A program made the position numbers and the translations under genes. A stretch of 64,000 bases of DNA from Bacillota bacterium (GTDB taxonomy: Bacteria > Bacillota > Clostridia > Lachnospirales > Lachnospiraceae), in assembly GCA_023408815.1 (NCBI GenBank), contig JAEYJO010000076.1, positions 1 through 64,000 of the forward strand, in the 5' to 3' direction. Position 1 is the first letter of the stretch; every line of letters starts with the position of its first letter. Below, one piece after another: positions 33,849 to 42,394 of this stretch. A model generated the notes under the pieces. The model ran no database searches and was not told the DNA's origin. It was given only the letters and a program-made list of their open reading frames with translations.

Positions 33849-34807
33849 CGTTTAGAAAAAGTGTGTTAAAGGGAACCGGAACGGCATTAAGCGACCGCGT
33901 ATTTATCAAAAAAAAGAAGAAGAGAAAGAGAAGAACCTTTGAAAAAAGAGCGCTGGCAACGATAGTCGCTGCTTTCTTCGCAATACTTTTTCTTATGCCG
34001 ATCATACTTACGGTAACGAATTCCTTCATGTCGGCATCGGAAATATCTTCTAATTACGGACAGGTATTTTCTACCACCGATACCGGGGGAAAAACTTATA
34101 TTTCGGAAAAGGTAAACTTGAAATTTATTCCTGATATTGTATCCTTCAGTCAGTATATCACGGTGCTTCTTAAGAGTCCTGATTATTTATTCAAGTTTTG
34201 GAATTCTGTCATTTTGGTAGTTCCTATCGTCGGTTTCCAATTGCTGGTGGCAGCATTGGCTTCGTATGGTTTTACCAGATACAGGGGCAGACTAAAAGAA
34301 ATCATATTTTTTGTATATATCATATTGATGCTGATGCCTTATCAGGTTACCCTGGTGCCTAACTATTTGGTGTCGGGCTGGTTGAATATTATTGATACGA
34401 GGTGGGCGATATGGCTGCCGGGCATTTTTTCTCCATTTGCGGTATATCTGCTGACCAAATTCATGCGCAGGATTCCGACATCGGTAATAGAAGCGGCGCA
34501 GATTGACGGAGCCGGGGAATGGCAGATATTCAGACGAATATGTATGCCTCTTTGCAAGGGGTGTATGTGCTCCATTGCAATATTAATTTTTATTGACTAT
34601 TGGAATATGGTGGAACAACCACTCATATTGCTTTCGGATGAAGCGATGCACCCGTTATCCGTATTTCTTTCGAAGATCAATGCGGGAGAAATAGGACTGG
34701 CATTTGCCGTCGCTACGATATACATGGTACCTACGCTTTTGGTGTTCCTGTACGGAGAGGATTATTTGGTAGAGGGAATCACTTATCAGGGCGGAATTAA
34801 GGGATAG
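33845..34807 (+). CDS. ABC sugar transporter permease, MalG/UgpE-like
   Basis: The 320-residue partner permease has six transmembrane segments and a canonical EAA loop EAAQIDGAGEWQIFRRICMPL near residues 217-238. A basic patch KKKKKRKRR precedes the first segment. Between TM1 and TM2 is a longer extracytoplasmic loop (about 60-95) than in typical MalG proteins. ATG 33845 overlaps the previous stop in an ATGA arrangement, indicating translational coupling. The HlyD-like gene begins 14 bases downstream. Confidence 0.93.
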   Translation: MTFRKSVLKGTGTALSDRVFIKKKKKRKRRTFEKRALATIVAAFFAILFLMPIILTVTNSFMSASEISSNYGQVFSTTDTGGKTYISEKVNLKFIPDIVSFSQYITVLLKSPDYLFKFWNSVILVVPIVGFQLLVAALASYGFTRYRGRLKEIIFFVYIILMLMPYQVTLVPNYLVSGWLNIIDTRWAIWLPGIFSPFAVYLLTKFMRRIPTSVIEAAQIDGAGEWQIFRRICMPLCKGCMCSIAILIFIDYWNMVEQPLILLSDEAMHPLSVFLSKINAGEIGLAFAVATIYMVPTLLVFLYGEDYLVEGITYQGGIKG

Positions 34808-34821
34808 GAGGAGAGATTTTA

Positions 34822-36714
34822 ATGAATGAGAATTCAAAAGCTACAAAAAGAAGGGAATGGGTAAAGAATGCGGCAATTATATTTTTGTCCGTAATGCTTG
34901 TGCTGACATTTTTTTCCAATACGATTATGAACTATTCCCTGCCGGAGGTAGCCACGGAATATGTGCAGAGCGGAACGATCGCAGCTAAAGTAAGAGGGAC
35001 AGGAAATCTGGAGGCTACCGACCCTTATAACGTAGTGATTAGTGAAAGCAGGAAAATTGAAAGTGTAAATGCGAAAAACGGAGATACGGTGGAAAAGGAT
35101 TCCGTGCTCTTTTATTTGGAAGACGTGGAGAGTGAGGAACTGAAAACGGCGCAAAAGGAGTTGGATGATCTACGGCTCGCTTATTTGACCGGTTTGTTTA
35201 CCGGAGATATAACAAGTGATGTGATAAGTAAGATAGAAAACGGGAAGACCGGAAGTTTATCTTCTTATCAGGCAAGTCTTGCGGAAATTGACAGTAGACT
35301 GACGGCAGCGAAGAATCGCTTGGCATCAGCTACTACTAACCAACAAAACATACAGGATACACTAAATAACCTCAATGGGCAGAAAAGCCTAAACGAAGCG
35401 GTAACTGTGGATACAAGTGCTGAAGAGAAGGCTGTGTATTCGGCACAGGCGAATGTGGATAGTGTAAGTGTGGAGATAGCTAGGATCAACGCGGCAATTA
35501 CTGATGTCCAAGCAAAAATTACGGCAGCTAAGAATATTTTGGAAGTCACTGATTCCAGCGGAAATGTTGTTGGAATTCAGAAATACCAAGATGAAAAAGA
35601 TGCAGCAGAAGCTCAAGCAGCGGCAGCTCAAGCTGATTATGAGAGCAAACTTAACTCTGGAACCAGTACCCAGGAGGAAATTGATAAGGCAAAAGAACAA
35701 TGGGATGGATTGGCTGCTGCGGCAGTAGTAGCGGCAGGAAAATTAAACGAAGCGATTGAAATATTATCTGCTTACAATGCGAATGAAGAATTATTGAGTT
35801 CTCTTACCACATCGCTGGAAAAAGCGAACAGCAGTTTAACGGATGCAAAGAATGTCTTGGCATCAGCGCAGGAAACGCTAAATAATAAAAAAGTAGATGC
35901 TCAGAACACTGGTACGAAAAACGACTTAAATACTCAAATTGCGCAGGCAACAAACAACAAAACGGCTTCAACTACCGAAGTTGAAAATATTACAGCGGAA
36001 GTGACCAAAATTGAAGATGAAAAGGGAAAGCTTATTAAGATACTGACAGCGGAAATGAATCTTGGCTCGCAGAATACGCAGATAGCCCTAAAGGAAGCGG
36101 AAATAGAGAAGTTAAAAGAAAAGTCAGTAGGAGCAAATATAACGTCGCCCGTGGCGGGAACTATTACATCCGTGAGCCATGTAGCAGGAGAATCCACAAA
36201 ACCGGATGAGGTGCTGGCGGTTATTCAGCCTACAGGCAAAGGCTTCACTCTTTCCTTCTCGGCTACCACAGAGCAGGCGAAGAAGCTTTCAGTCGGTGAT
36301 ATTGCAGAGGTACAGAATTCTTGGTATTATGACGATATAAAAGCGACGCTGGTATCGATAAAACCGGATCAGACCGATCCGGCGCAGAAGAAGCAGCTAA
36401 CATTCAATGTAGAGGGTGATGTGCAGGCTGGTCAGGCATTGAGTCTGGCAGTGGGACAAAAGAGCGCCAACTATGAGTTGGTGGTGCCTAATAGTGCTAT
36501 CAGGGAGGACAAGAACGGCAAGTTCATACTGATCGTAGAATCGAAGAGCAGCCCTCTTGGCAACCGTTATATTGCCACGAGAATCGATGTGGAGGTACTG
36601 GCCTCTGACGATACGCATACGGCGATTTCTGCAGGGCTTTATGGCTATGAATATGTAATAACGACAGCGACGAAGCCGGTAGAAGCAGGAAAACAGGTTC
36701 GTCTGACGGATTAA
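34822..36714 (+). CDS. HlyD/RND-type membrane-fusion (adaptor) protein with a very long coiled coil
   Basis: The 630-residue protein has a single N-terminal transmembrane segment (about 16-38), a first lipoyl/barrel half (about 45-110, with VVISESRKIESVNAKNGDTV), and a long Ala/Glu/Lys-rich coiled coil (about 115-430). The second lipoyl half is ITSPVAGTITSVSHVAGEST (about 440-475), followed by a C-terminal beta-barrel region. The layout is that of YknX/MacA-type adaptors, but the coiled coil is roughly twice their usual length. The function is probably to link a membrane transporter to the wall or surface. It lies between import permeases and a MacB-core-like gene, an unusual setting. GGAGGAGAG precedes ATG 34822. 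Confidence 0.85.
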   Translation: MNENSKATKRREWVKNAAIIFLSVMLVLTFFSNTIMNYSLPEVATEYVQSGTIAAKVRGTGNLEATDPYNVVISESRKIESVNAKNGDTVEKDSVLFYLEDVESEELKTAQKELDDLRLAYLTGLFTGDITSDVISKIENGKTGSLSSYQASLAEIDSRLTAAKNRLASATTNQQNIQDTLNNLNGQKSLNEAVTVDTSAEEKAVYSAQANVDSVSVEIARINAAITDVQAKITAAKNILEVTDSSGNVVGIQKYQDEKDAAEAQAAAAQADYESKLNSGTSTQEEIDKAKEQWDGLAAAAVVAAGKLNEAIEILSAYNANEELLSSLTTSLEKANSSLTDAKNVLASAQETLNNKKVDAQNTGTKNDLNTQIAQATNNKTASTTEVENITAEVTKIEDEKGKLIKILTAEMNLGSQNTQIALKEAEIEKLKEKSVGANITSPVAGTITSVSHVAGESTKPDEVLAVIQPTGKGFTLSFSATTEQAKKLSVGDIAEVQNSWYYDDIKATLVSIKPDQTDPAQKKQLTFNVEGDVQAGQALSLAVGQKSANYELVVPNSAIREDKNGKFILIVESKSSPLGNRYIATRIDVEVLASDDTHTAISAGLYGYEYVITTATKPVEAGKQVRLTD

Positions 36715-36750
36715 GCTAACGGAGAGCGCGTAATAACGCGTTGATGGAAT

Positions 36751-37830
36751 ATGAGAAAAATTTTGAAAAATTTTACAATAAAACAAATAATTGTGGTTTT
36801 ATCCGTGGTGCTGTGCCTGCTCATATGGGCGGGTATCAGTGTCTTTGCCACGGTGAAAAAGCAGGAGCTTTTAGACCAGAATGCCGCAGCAAGGTGGTCA
36901 ACGGAGAGCGATTCGGCTCAGATAAGCTGTTTTTTTGCCGCAGGGACTAATGTGGATAAGAACAGTGTTATGACCTTTGAGCACTCGCTGGATGCCGCGC
37001 TCAAAGAGGCTTCCATAACAGCACCCAGTGAAAGTGCAAGACTATGGGCGGACGCTTACAGTGTGCAGGGCAAGGTTACTTTGACGAATGGTAAAACAAC
37101 GTTAGAGGCCAATACGGTGGGTGTGGGAGGAGATTTTTTCCTGTTTCATCCGTTGCAGCTTATTAACGGTTCCTATTTCTCGGGAAACGATTTGATGCAT
37201 GACAGGATACTTATCGATGAGGATGCAGCGTGGCAGCTATTCGGTTCTAACGATGTGACAGGGATGGAGGTAAGGATCGGCGGAACGCCTCACTATATTG
37301 CCGGAGTGATTAAAAGGGAGCAGGGCAGGCTGAACGAAGCGGCGGGACTGGATAAAACTTTAGTTTACATTTCCTATGAGACCATGGAGGCGCAGGGGCT
37401 CGTAACGGGAATCAACACGTATGAAATTGTAATGCCCGACCCGGTCAGCGGATTCGCTTACGCCAAGGTTAAGGAAAAGTTCGGAATTGACGAGGTAGGC
37501 ATGCAAGTAGTGGAGAATTCGTCAAGATACGGACTAAAGTCGTTGTTTACTGTAATTGCAGAATTTGGTACGCGTTCCATGAATTCATATGCTATCGGAT
37601 ATCCCTACTGGGAAAATGTGGCTCGGGGCTGGGAGGATTTTTTTGCCGTTCTGTTAGTCTTACAGGTATTGTTCCTTTTGATTCCAGCTTGTATAATAAT
37701 TGTAACTGTTATTATACTTTGGAAGAGAAAAGAATGGACGTGGAGAGACGTATGGCGTGTTCTTACGGATTGGAAGGACACAGTGGCGGAGCGATTTCGT
37801 AAAGAAAAAAGTAAGTGGAAATATTTCTAA
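36751..37830 (+). CDS. MacB periplasmic-core-like membrane protein without an FtsX permease domain
   Basis: The 359-residue protein has a transmembrane segment at about 12-34, an extracytoplasmic domain of about 265 residues and a second transmembrane segment at about 300-325 with a basic cytoplasmic tail. The extracytoplasmic domain has features of the MacB core (VGVGGDFFLFHPLQLINGSYFSGND, then ILIDEDAAWQLFGSNDVTGM and GTPHYIAGVIK). Full MacB/YknZ proteins carry three further C-terminal helices (FtsX domain), which are missing here, and no ATPase partner is nearby. It follows the adaptor gene by 36 bases. It may form a complex with the adaptor rather than a transporter on its own. Confidence 0.75.
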   Translation: MRKILKNFTIKQIIVVLSVVLCLLIWAGISVFATVKKQELLDQNAAARWSTESDSAQISCFFAAGTNVDKNSVMTFEHSLDAALKEASITAPSESARLWADAYSVQGKVTLTNGKTTLEANTVGVGGDFFLFHPLQLINGSYFSGNDLMHDRILIDEDAAWQLFGSNDVTGMEVRIGGTPHYIAGVIKREQGRLNEAAGLDKTLVYISYETMEAQGLVTGINTYEIVMPDPVSGFAYAKVKEKFGIDEVGMQVVENSSRYGLKSLFTVIAEFGTRSMNSYAIGYPYWENVARGWEDFFAVLLVLQVLFLLIPACIIIVTVIILWKRKEWTWRDVWRVLTDWKDTVAERFRKEKSKWKYF

Positions 37831-37865
37831 GAATATGCAATACCATTAAAGAGGAGGAGAAGGTC

Positions 37866-40121
37866 ATGAAGAAAATAATCATAGGTTTATTGGCAGGTAT
37901 AATGGTATTGTCGCTGGCAGCCTGCGGAGGAAGCGGAAATACGCAGGAAGAAAAGAATTCCAAGGAACATGTGTACAAGGCGGAAGAGGTTGTCTTGAAT
38001 GACATAGAGGATAAGAATTCCATCGGTAATTTTTTCCTGCGGGGAGACAGATTATATGTAGTCGGGTATAACTGGCTGGAAAACGGAAGGGAGACCTATA
38101 TCGTAAGTCAGAATCTGGATGGTTCGGATTCCGTGAAGGCGACGATTTCTCTTTCGGATAATCAGTCTCTGAACTATTTAACGGTAGACGAATCGGGAAA
38201 TTTCTACGGGGTTATGGATGAATATTTCGAGGATTCCAGCGACCCGGATAATTATGTATATGAAGATAATTATTTTCTGGTTAAGCTGGATGCAGAGGGA
38301 AACGAGTTGTGGAAGCAGCCCTTGAAGGGTGACTCTGCGAACGACTATTACTACGTAAGCTGGATGAAGCTTTTAAACGACGGCCGTATTGCAATTATGG
38401 ATAGTTCCAATAAGATCACTTTGTATGATTTGCAGGGACAGCAGCAAAAGAGCGTGGATATGAAGGAAGAGGAGAGTATGGGGGATGCGATACAGATAGC
38501 GGATGGCAGTCTCTTGATTCTTTCCTATGGTTCGCAGAACAATCAGTATGGGCTGAGAAGACTGGATGTGGATACCGGCAAGCTTTCAGAGGAGGAGTAT
38601 TTCCTTCCGGGCATTTCTTCGTCATACACTTATTATCCGGGCGTAGGCTACGACCTTATGCTCGTGGATAATTACGGCGTCAGCGGATATAATTTGGGCG
38701 ACGAGAGCGTGACGGAGCTGATGAATTTCATCGATTCCGATATAAATACCTCTTACATTTACAGCTTGGTGGCGGTAAGCGATAAGGAATTTTACGGTAC
38801 GATAAACGACAACCTTACGGGAAGCACCATGCTGATGAAGTTCACCAAGGTGGACCCGAAGGATGTTGTGGATAAGAAGGTTCTGACCTTAGCCTGCAAC
38901 GGACTTAGCTGGGAGGTTCGCAATCAAGTCGTGCAGTTTAATAAAACCAATGAGCAGTATCGCATTCGGATAACGGATTATACCCAGTATAATACGGATG
39001 ATGACTATACGAGAGGTACTACCAAACTAAATACCGACATCGCTTCCGGCAATGTGCCGGATATCCTTATTATGGACACCAGCCTGCCGGCAGAAAGCTA
39101 TATTTCCAAAGGGCTGTTCGAGGATCTGTATCCATACATTGATAAAGATGAGGAGTTAAAACGCGACGATTATTTCCAGAACGTACTCACAGCGTATGAA
39201 ACCGATGGCAAACTGTATCAGCTGGTGCCGAGCTTCACTATTTTTACCGTGATAGGAAAGACTGCGGATGTGGGAGCGGAGCCGGGCTGGACCATGGAGG
39301 ACCTGAATGCGCTCATGGCGACTAAGCCCGAAGGAACACAGGTATTTGCCGGCGAGATTAGAGGAAGCGTATTGAATTACAGCATTCAAATGGCAGGAAG
39401 TCAGTTCATCGACTGGAATACAGGTGAGTGCAAGTTTGGTTCCGATGCCTTTATTTCCTTATTGGAATTTTTAAACCAATTTCCTGAGCAGTATGACGAT
39501 TCCTATTACACGGACGAATACTGGAGGAATTATGACAGCCTGTGGAGAAGTGGCGAGGTGCTGTTAAACATTAGTTATATGGATGGATTTTCCAGTTATA
39601 ATTATATGAAAAAAGGAACCTATGGAGAAGATATTACCCTTATAGGCTTCCCTTCCGCCGATGGAAAGGGTTCGGCAATCATGCCGAATATGGATATCGT
39701 CATGTCGTCGAAATCAAAGAACAAGGACGGCGTATGGCAGTTTATGAGATATTTCCTGACCGATGACTTTCAAAATACGATCGAATATGGCTGGCCGCTT
39801 AGCTTGAAGCGTATTGATGCGCTTGCGGAGAAGGCGAAACAGAAGCAAACCTATGAGGATGAAAACGGAAAGATTGTGGAGTACGATCAGACCTATACCG
39901 TAGGGGGAATGGATGTACCGATTACACCCATGACACAGGAGGAAATAGATGAAGTGCTGGCAGTTGTTAAGACAATAGATAAGCCGTACTCTTATGATCA
40001 GAATCTTATTAACATTATTTCCGAGGAGGCCGCACCTTATTTTGCAGGACAAAAGAACGCTAAGGAAGTAGCGGACATCATCCAAAGCAGAGCACAGATA
40101 TACGTAAATGAAAATAGATAA
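37866..40121 (+). CDS. Lipoprotein 3: propeller-like N-terminal half plus ABC solute-binding domain
   Basis: The precursor has 751 residues, with a clear signal and the lipobox LSLAAC. The N-terminal half (about 35-330) has propeller-like segments (LTVDESGNFYGVMDEYF, RLDVDTGKLSEEEYF). The solute-binding domain (about 335-751) contains NQVVQFNKTNEQYRIRITDY, SGNVPDILIMD and KDGVWQFMRYFL. The C-terminus QIYVNENR is identical to that of lipoprotein 1, and the two are closer to each other there than to lipoprotein 2. GAGGAGAAGG precedes ATG 37866. The upstream in-frame ATG at 37815 lies inside the previous gene and lacks a signal. It is 35 bases after the MacB-like gene. Confidence 0.87.
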   Translation: MKKIIIGLLAGIMVLSLAACGGSGNTQEEKNSKEHVYKAEEVVLNDIEDKNSIGNFFLRGDRLYVVGYNWLENGRETYIVSQNLDGSDSVKATISLSDNQSLNYLTVDESGNFYGVMDEYFEDSSDPDNYVYEDNYFLVKLDAEGNELWKQPLKGDSANDYYYVSWMKLLNDGRIAIMDSSNKITLYDLQGQQQKSVDMKEEESMGDAIQIADGSLLILSYGSQNNQYGLRRLDVDTGKLSEEEYFLPGISSSYTYYPGVGYDLMLVDNYGVSGYNLGDESVTELMNFIDSDINTSYIYSLVAVSDKEFYGTINDNLTGSTMLMKFTKVDPKDVVDKKVLTLACNGLSWEVRNQVVQFNKTNEQYRIRITDYTQYNTDDDYTRGTTKLNTDIASGNVPDILIMDTSLPAESYISKGLFEDLYPYIDKDEELKRDDYFQNVLTAYETDGKLYQLVPSFTIFTVIGKTADVGAEPGWTMEDLNALMATKPEGTQVFAGEIRGSVLNYSIQMAGSQFIDWNTGECKFGSDAFISLLEFLNQFPEQYDDSYYTDEYWRNYDSLWRSGEVLLNISYMDGFSSYNYMKKGTYGEDITLIGFPSADGKGSAIMPNMDIVMSSKSKNKDGVWQFMRYFLTDDFQNTIEYGWPLSLKRIDALAEKAKQKQTYEDENGKIVEYDQTYTVGGMDVPITPMTQEEIDEVLAVVKTIDKPYSYDQNLINIISEEAAPYFAGQKNAKEVADIIQSRAQIYVNENR

Positions 40122-40154
40122 TCGATTATTGTGAATATACCGCGGAGAAAAGAC

Positions 40155-41936
40155 ATGAAGATTCAACAGTACTTGCAGAATGAGAAAATAATATGCGACG
40201 GCGCTTTCGGAACCTATTTCGCGGCCATTACGGAGGATGAGATGCTTCCTGAGAAGGCTAATGTACGGCATCCTGAGCTTGTAAAAAGGATACATGCAAG
40301 CTATTTGGAGGCGGGAGCGGTTCTTATCAGGACCAATACCTTTGCCTCCAACCGGGTCAGCCTTCAGTGCGATAGTCTGGAAGTGGCCGAAAATATCCGT
40401 TCGGCCTGGAAAAATGCACTGGAAGCGATTTCTGCTAGCGGCAGGACGCTGGGAGAGAACTGCTTTCTGGCAGGCGACATCGGCCCCATTCCAATGGATT
40501 CAGGAACGCCGGAAGAGGAGATATTCAGCGAATATAAGCTTATTTGTGATACTTTTTTATCTGAGGGTGCGGATATTCTCTTATTTGAAACATTTTCAGA
40601 TGTGGATCGGATACTTCCCGTTATCGAGGCGATAAAAAAGGAGCGGGAGGTATTCATTATCGTACAGTTCTGCGTGAATCAGCACGGTTACAGCAACGCG
40701 GGAATCAGTGCGGGAAGATTGCTTCGGGAAGCGGCGGATGTGGAACAGATAGACGCGGTAGGGCTTAACTGCGGTGTCGGACCGGGACATTTATATACTA
40801 TCTTGGATAAGATCAGTATTCCGGAAGGAAAATATATTACGGCGCTGCCAAATGCAGGCTATCCCAAGCTTATAAAGAACCGTATGATTTTCAGGGACAA
40901 TGCGGAATATTTTGCTCGCAAGATGAAGGAGGTTTCTCTGAAAGGCGCGGATATTCTGGGCGGCTGCTGCGGAACGACTCCAGAATATATCCGTCTGTTG
41001 AAGAAAGCGGTGGATCTTCACCAAGGGGAAAAGGAAGCGGCGGGCCGCAGAGCGGAAGAAGTGAAGATACAGCAGGGGGACAGCAGCTTTTGGAAGGGGA
41101 AAAGGAAAGGCGAGAAACTGATTGCGGTGGAGATTTCGCCACCGCCGGGAGCGGACGATGAAAAGGTGATGGAGGCGGCCTTTTTCCTCAAAGAACATAA
41201 TGCGGATGTGATTACTTTTCCTGATTCTCCTTCCGGCAGGACCCGGGCGGATTCCATACTTATGAGCATGAAGGTGGCACAGGAAACGGGGCTTTGTGTG
41301 ATGCCCCACATATGCTGCCGGGATAAGAATGCGATTGCCATGCGTTCACAGCTTCTTGGTGCTTATATAAACGGGATAAGGAATATGCTGGTGATTACCG
41401 GAGACCCGGTGCCGACATTGATCAGGCAGGAAGTAAAGAGCGTGTTCAATTTCGATTCCGTAGGGTTGATGAAAATTGTAAGCGAACTGAATCAGGAGGA
41501 ATTTGCAAAGGATCCGGTGACATTTGGAGGGGCCTTGAATCACAACAGGCCGAATCTGGAAGTGGAAGTCGGAAGGGTGAAAAAGAAGATGGCACAGGGA
41601 GCCGGATTCTTTCTGACCCAGCCCGTATTTACGTTTGAGGAAGCTGAGAAGCTTCGCTATATCAAGGAGCAGACGAATGCGAGGATTCTTTGCGGCATCA
41701 TGCCTCTTGTAAGCCTTAGAAACGCCCAGTTCATCAGGAACGAGATGGCGGGAATCAATGTGACGGAGGAGGTCATTGCCCGTTTCCTCCCTGAAATGAC
41801 GAGAGAAGAAGGGGAGAAGGTCGGTGTGGAAATTGCGAAAGAGGTTATCGGTTTTACGGAGGATTTCGTGGACGGATATTATTTTTCCATACCTTTTAAC
41901 CGGGTATATTTGGTAGAAAAGATTTTTCAAAAATAG
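40155..41936 (+). CDS. yitJ: Bifunctional homocysteine S-methyltransferase / methylenetetrahydrofolate reductase
   Basis: The 593-residue fusion is like Bacillus YitJ. The N-terminal homocysteine methyltransferase domain (about 1-290) has DGAFGTYFA, the first zinc Cys in GLNCGVGPGH and the Cys pair GGCCGTTPEYI. The C-terminal MTHFR domain (about 315-593) has AVEISPPPGADDEKV, LLVITGDPVPT-like LVITGDPVP and a FAD-binding barrel. It makes 5-methyl-THF and uses it, or another methyl donor, for methionine synthesis. ATG 40155 has GGAGA six bases upstream; GTG 40131 has no site. It follows lipoprotein 3 by 33 bases on the same strand with no terminator seen, yet is functionally unrelated. No S-box riboswitch fits in that gap. 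Confidence 0.93.
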   Translation: MKIQQYLQNEKIICDGAFGTYFAAITEDEMLPEKANVRHPELVKRIHASYLEAGAVLIRTNTFASNRVSLQCDSLEVAENIRSAWKNALEAISASGRTLGENCFLAGDIGPIPMDSGTPEEEIFSEYKLICDTFLSEGADILLFETFSDVDRILPVIEAIKKEREVFIIVQFCVNQHGYSNAGISAGRLLREAADVEQIDAVGLNCGVGPGHLYTILDKISIPEGKYITALPNAGYPKLIKNRMIFRDNAEYFARKMKEVSLKGADILGGCCGTTPEYIRLLKKAVDLHQGEKEAAGRRAEEVKIQQGDSSFWKGKRKGEKLIAVEISPPPGADDEKVMEAAFFLKEHNADVITFPDSPSGRTRADSILMSMKVAQETGLCVMPHICCRDKNAIAMRSQLLGAYINGIRNMLVITGDPVPTLIRQEVKSVFNFDSVGLMKIVSELNQEEFAKDPVTFGGALNHNRPNLEVEVGRVKKKMAQGAGFFLTQPVFTFEEAEKLRYIKEQTNARILCGIMPLVSLRNAQFIRNEMAGINVTEEVIARFLPEMTREEGEKVGVEIAKEVIGFTEDFVDGYYFSIPFNRVYLVEKIFQK

Positions 41937-42018
41937 GACTGTACAAAATGTGTTTTGGCTAGTACAATAGTAATGTTATAGGAAATGAAAGAATAGGATT
42001 AGAAGAGAGGTCGTTTGG

Positions 42019-42258
42019 ATGAAAAGCTTTAAAATCAGACTGCAGTCCATCGAGGAGGTCAAGAAATTTGTCAGCATCATGGCGCAGTTCAACGGCTATT
42101 TCGACTTGATTTCCGGGAAATATATCGTAGATGCGAAGTCTGTGATGGGAATTTTCAGCATGGATTTGTCCAGGACCTTGGAGCTTCGCATACTGGAGAC
42201 GAATGAGCAGGAAAGTGCCATTCGGTGTGCACTGGAACATTATATAGTGAATGAGTGA
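42019..42258 (+). CDS. HPr-like protein with the serine site but no catalytic histidine
   Basis: The 79-residue protein has the HPr length and fold pattern. The regulatory-serine motif is intact as DAKSVMGIF (Ser41, equivalent to Ser46). The region that should hold GLHARP reads QSIEEVKKFV, and the only histidine in the protein is His74. By analogy with Bacillus Crh, which also lacks His15, it could be a substrate of HPr kinase and act in CcpA-type regulation, but it cannot carry PTS phosphate. It complements the HPr at 13361, which has the histidine and lacks the serine. GAGAGG precedes ATG 42019. Confidence 0.85.
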   Translation: MKSFKIRLQSIEEVKKFVSIMAQFNGYFDLISGKYIVDAKSVMGIFSMDLSRTLELRILETNEQESAIRCALEHYIVNE

Positions 42259-42269
42259 AGAATGCTCAT
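42251..42269 (+). repeat. Copy of the 19-base palindromic repeat
   Basis: ATGAGTGAAGAATGCTCAT spans the stop codon of the HPr-like gene and lies 12 bases before the tRNA. Its ends ATGAG and CTCAT are inverted. It matches the tandem copies at 24159-24197 at most positions. Confidence 0.55.
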
Positions 42270-42281
42270 GGAATAAGCTTT

Positions 42282-42352
42282 GCAGATATGGTTCATCGGT
42301 AGAACGCCGGCTTCCCAAGCCGGAGAGACGGGTTCGACTCCCGCTATCTGCT
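42282..42352 (+). tRNA. tRNA-Gly (anticodon CCC)
   Basis: The cloverleaf can be folded by eye. The acceptor arm GCAGATA pairs with TATCTGC and the D arm is GTTC-loop-GAAC. The anticodon stem CCGGC/GCCGG carries the loop TTCCCAA, giving anticodon CCC at 42314-42316. The T arm CGGG-TTCGACT-CCCG has an A-C mismatch at its outer pair. CCA is not encoded. A T-run starts immediately after it and probably ends the transcript. Confidence 0.93.
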
Positions 42353-42394
42353 TTTTTTATTATCTAAAGATAAAAGCGCTTGCGGAGAAGGATT

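Noticed and set aside
28069..40121. Reading the lipoprotein/permease run as an integrated mobile element
   Set aside because: No integrase, transposase or terminal repeats are seen and base composition matches the neighbours.
40122..40154. Possible S-box riboswitch upstream of the methionine/folate enzyme
   Set aside because: Only 33 bases separate the genes, far too few for the element.
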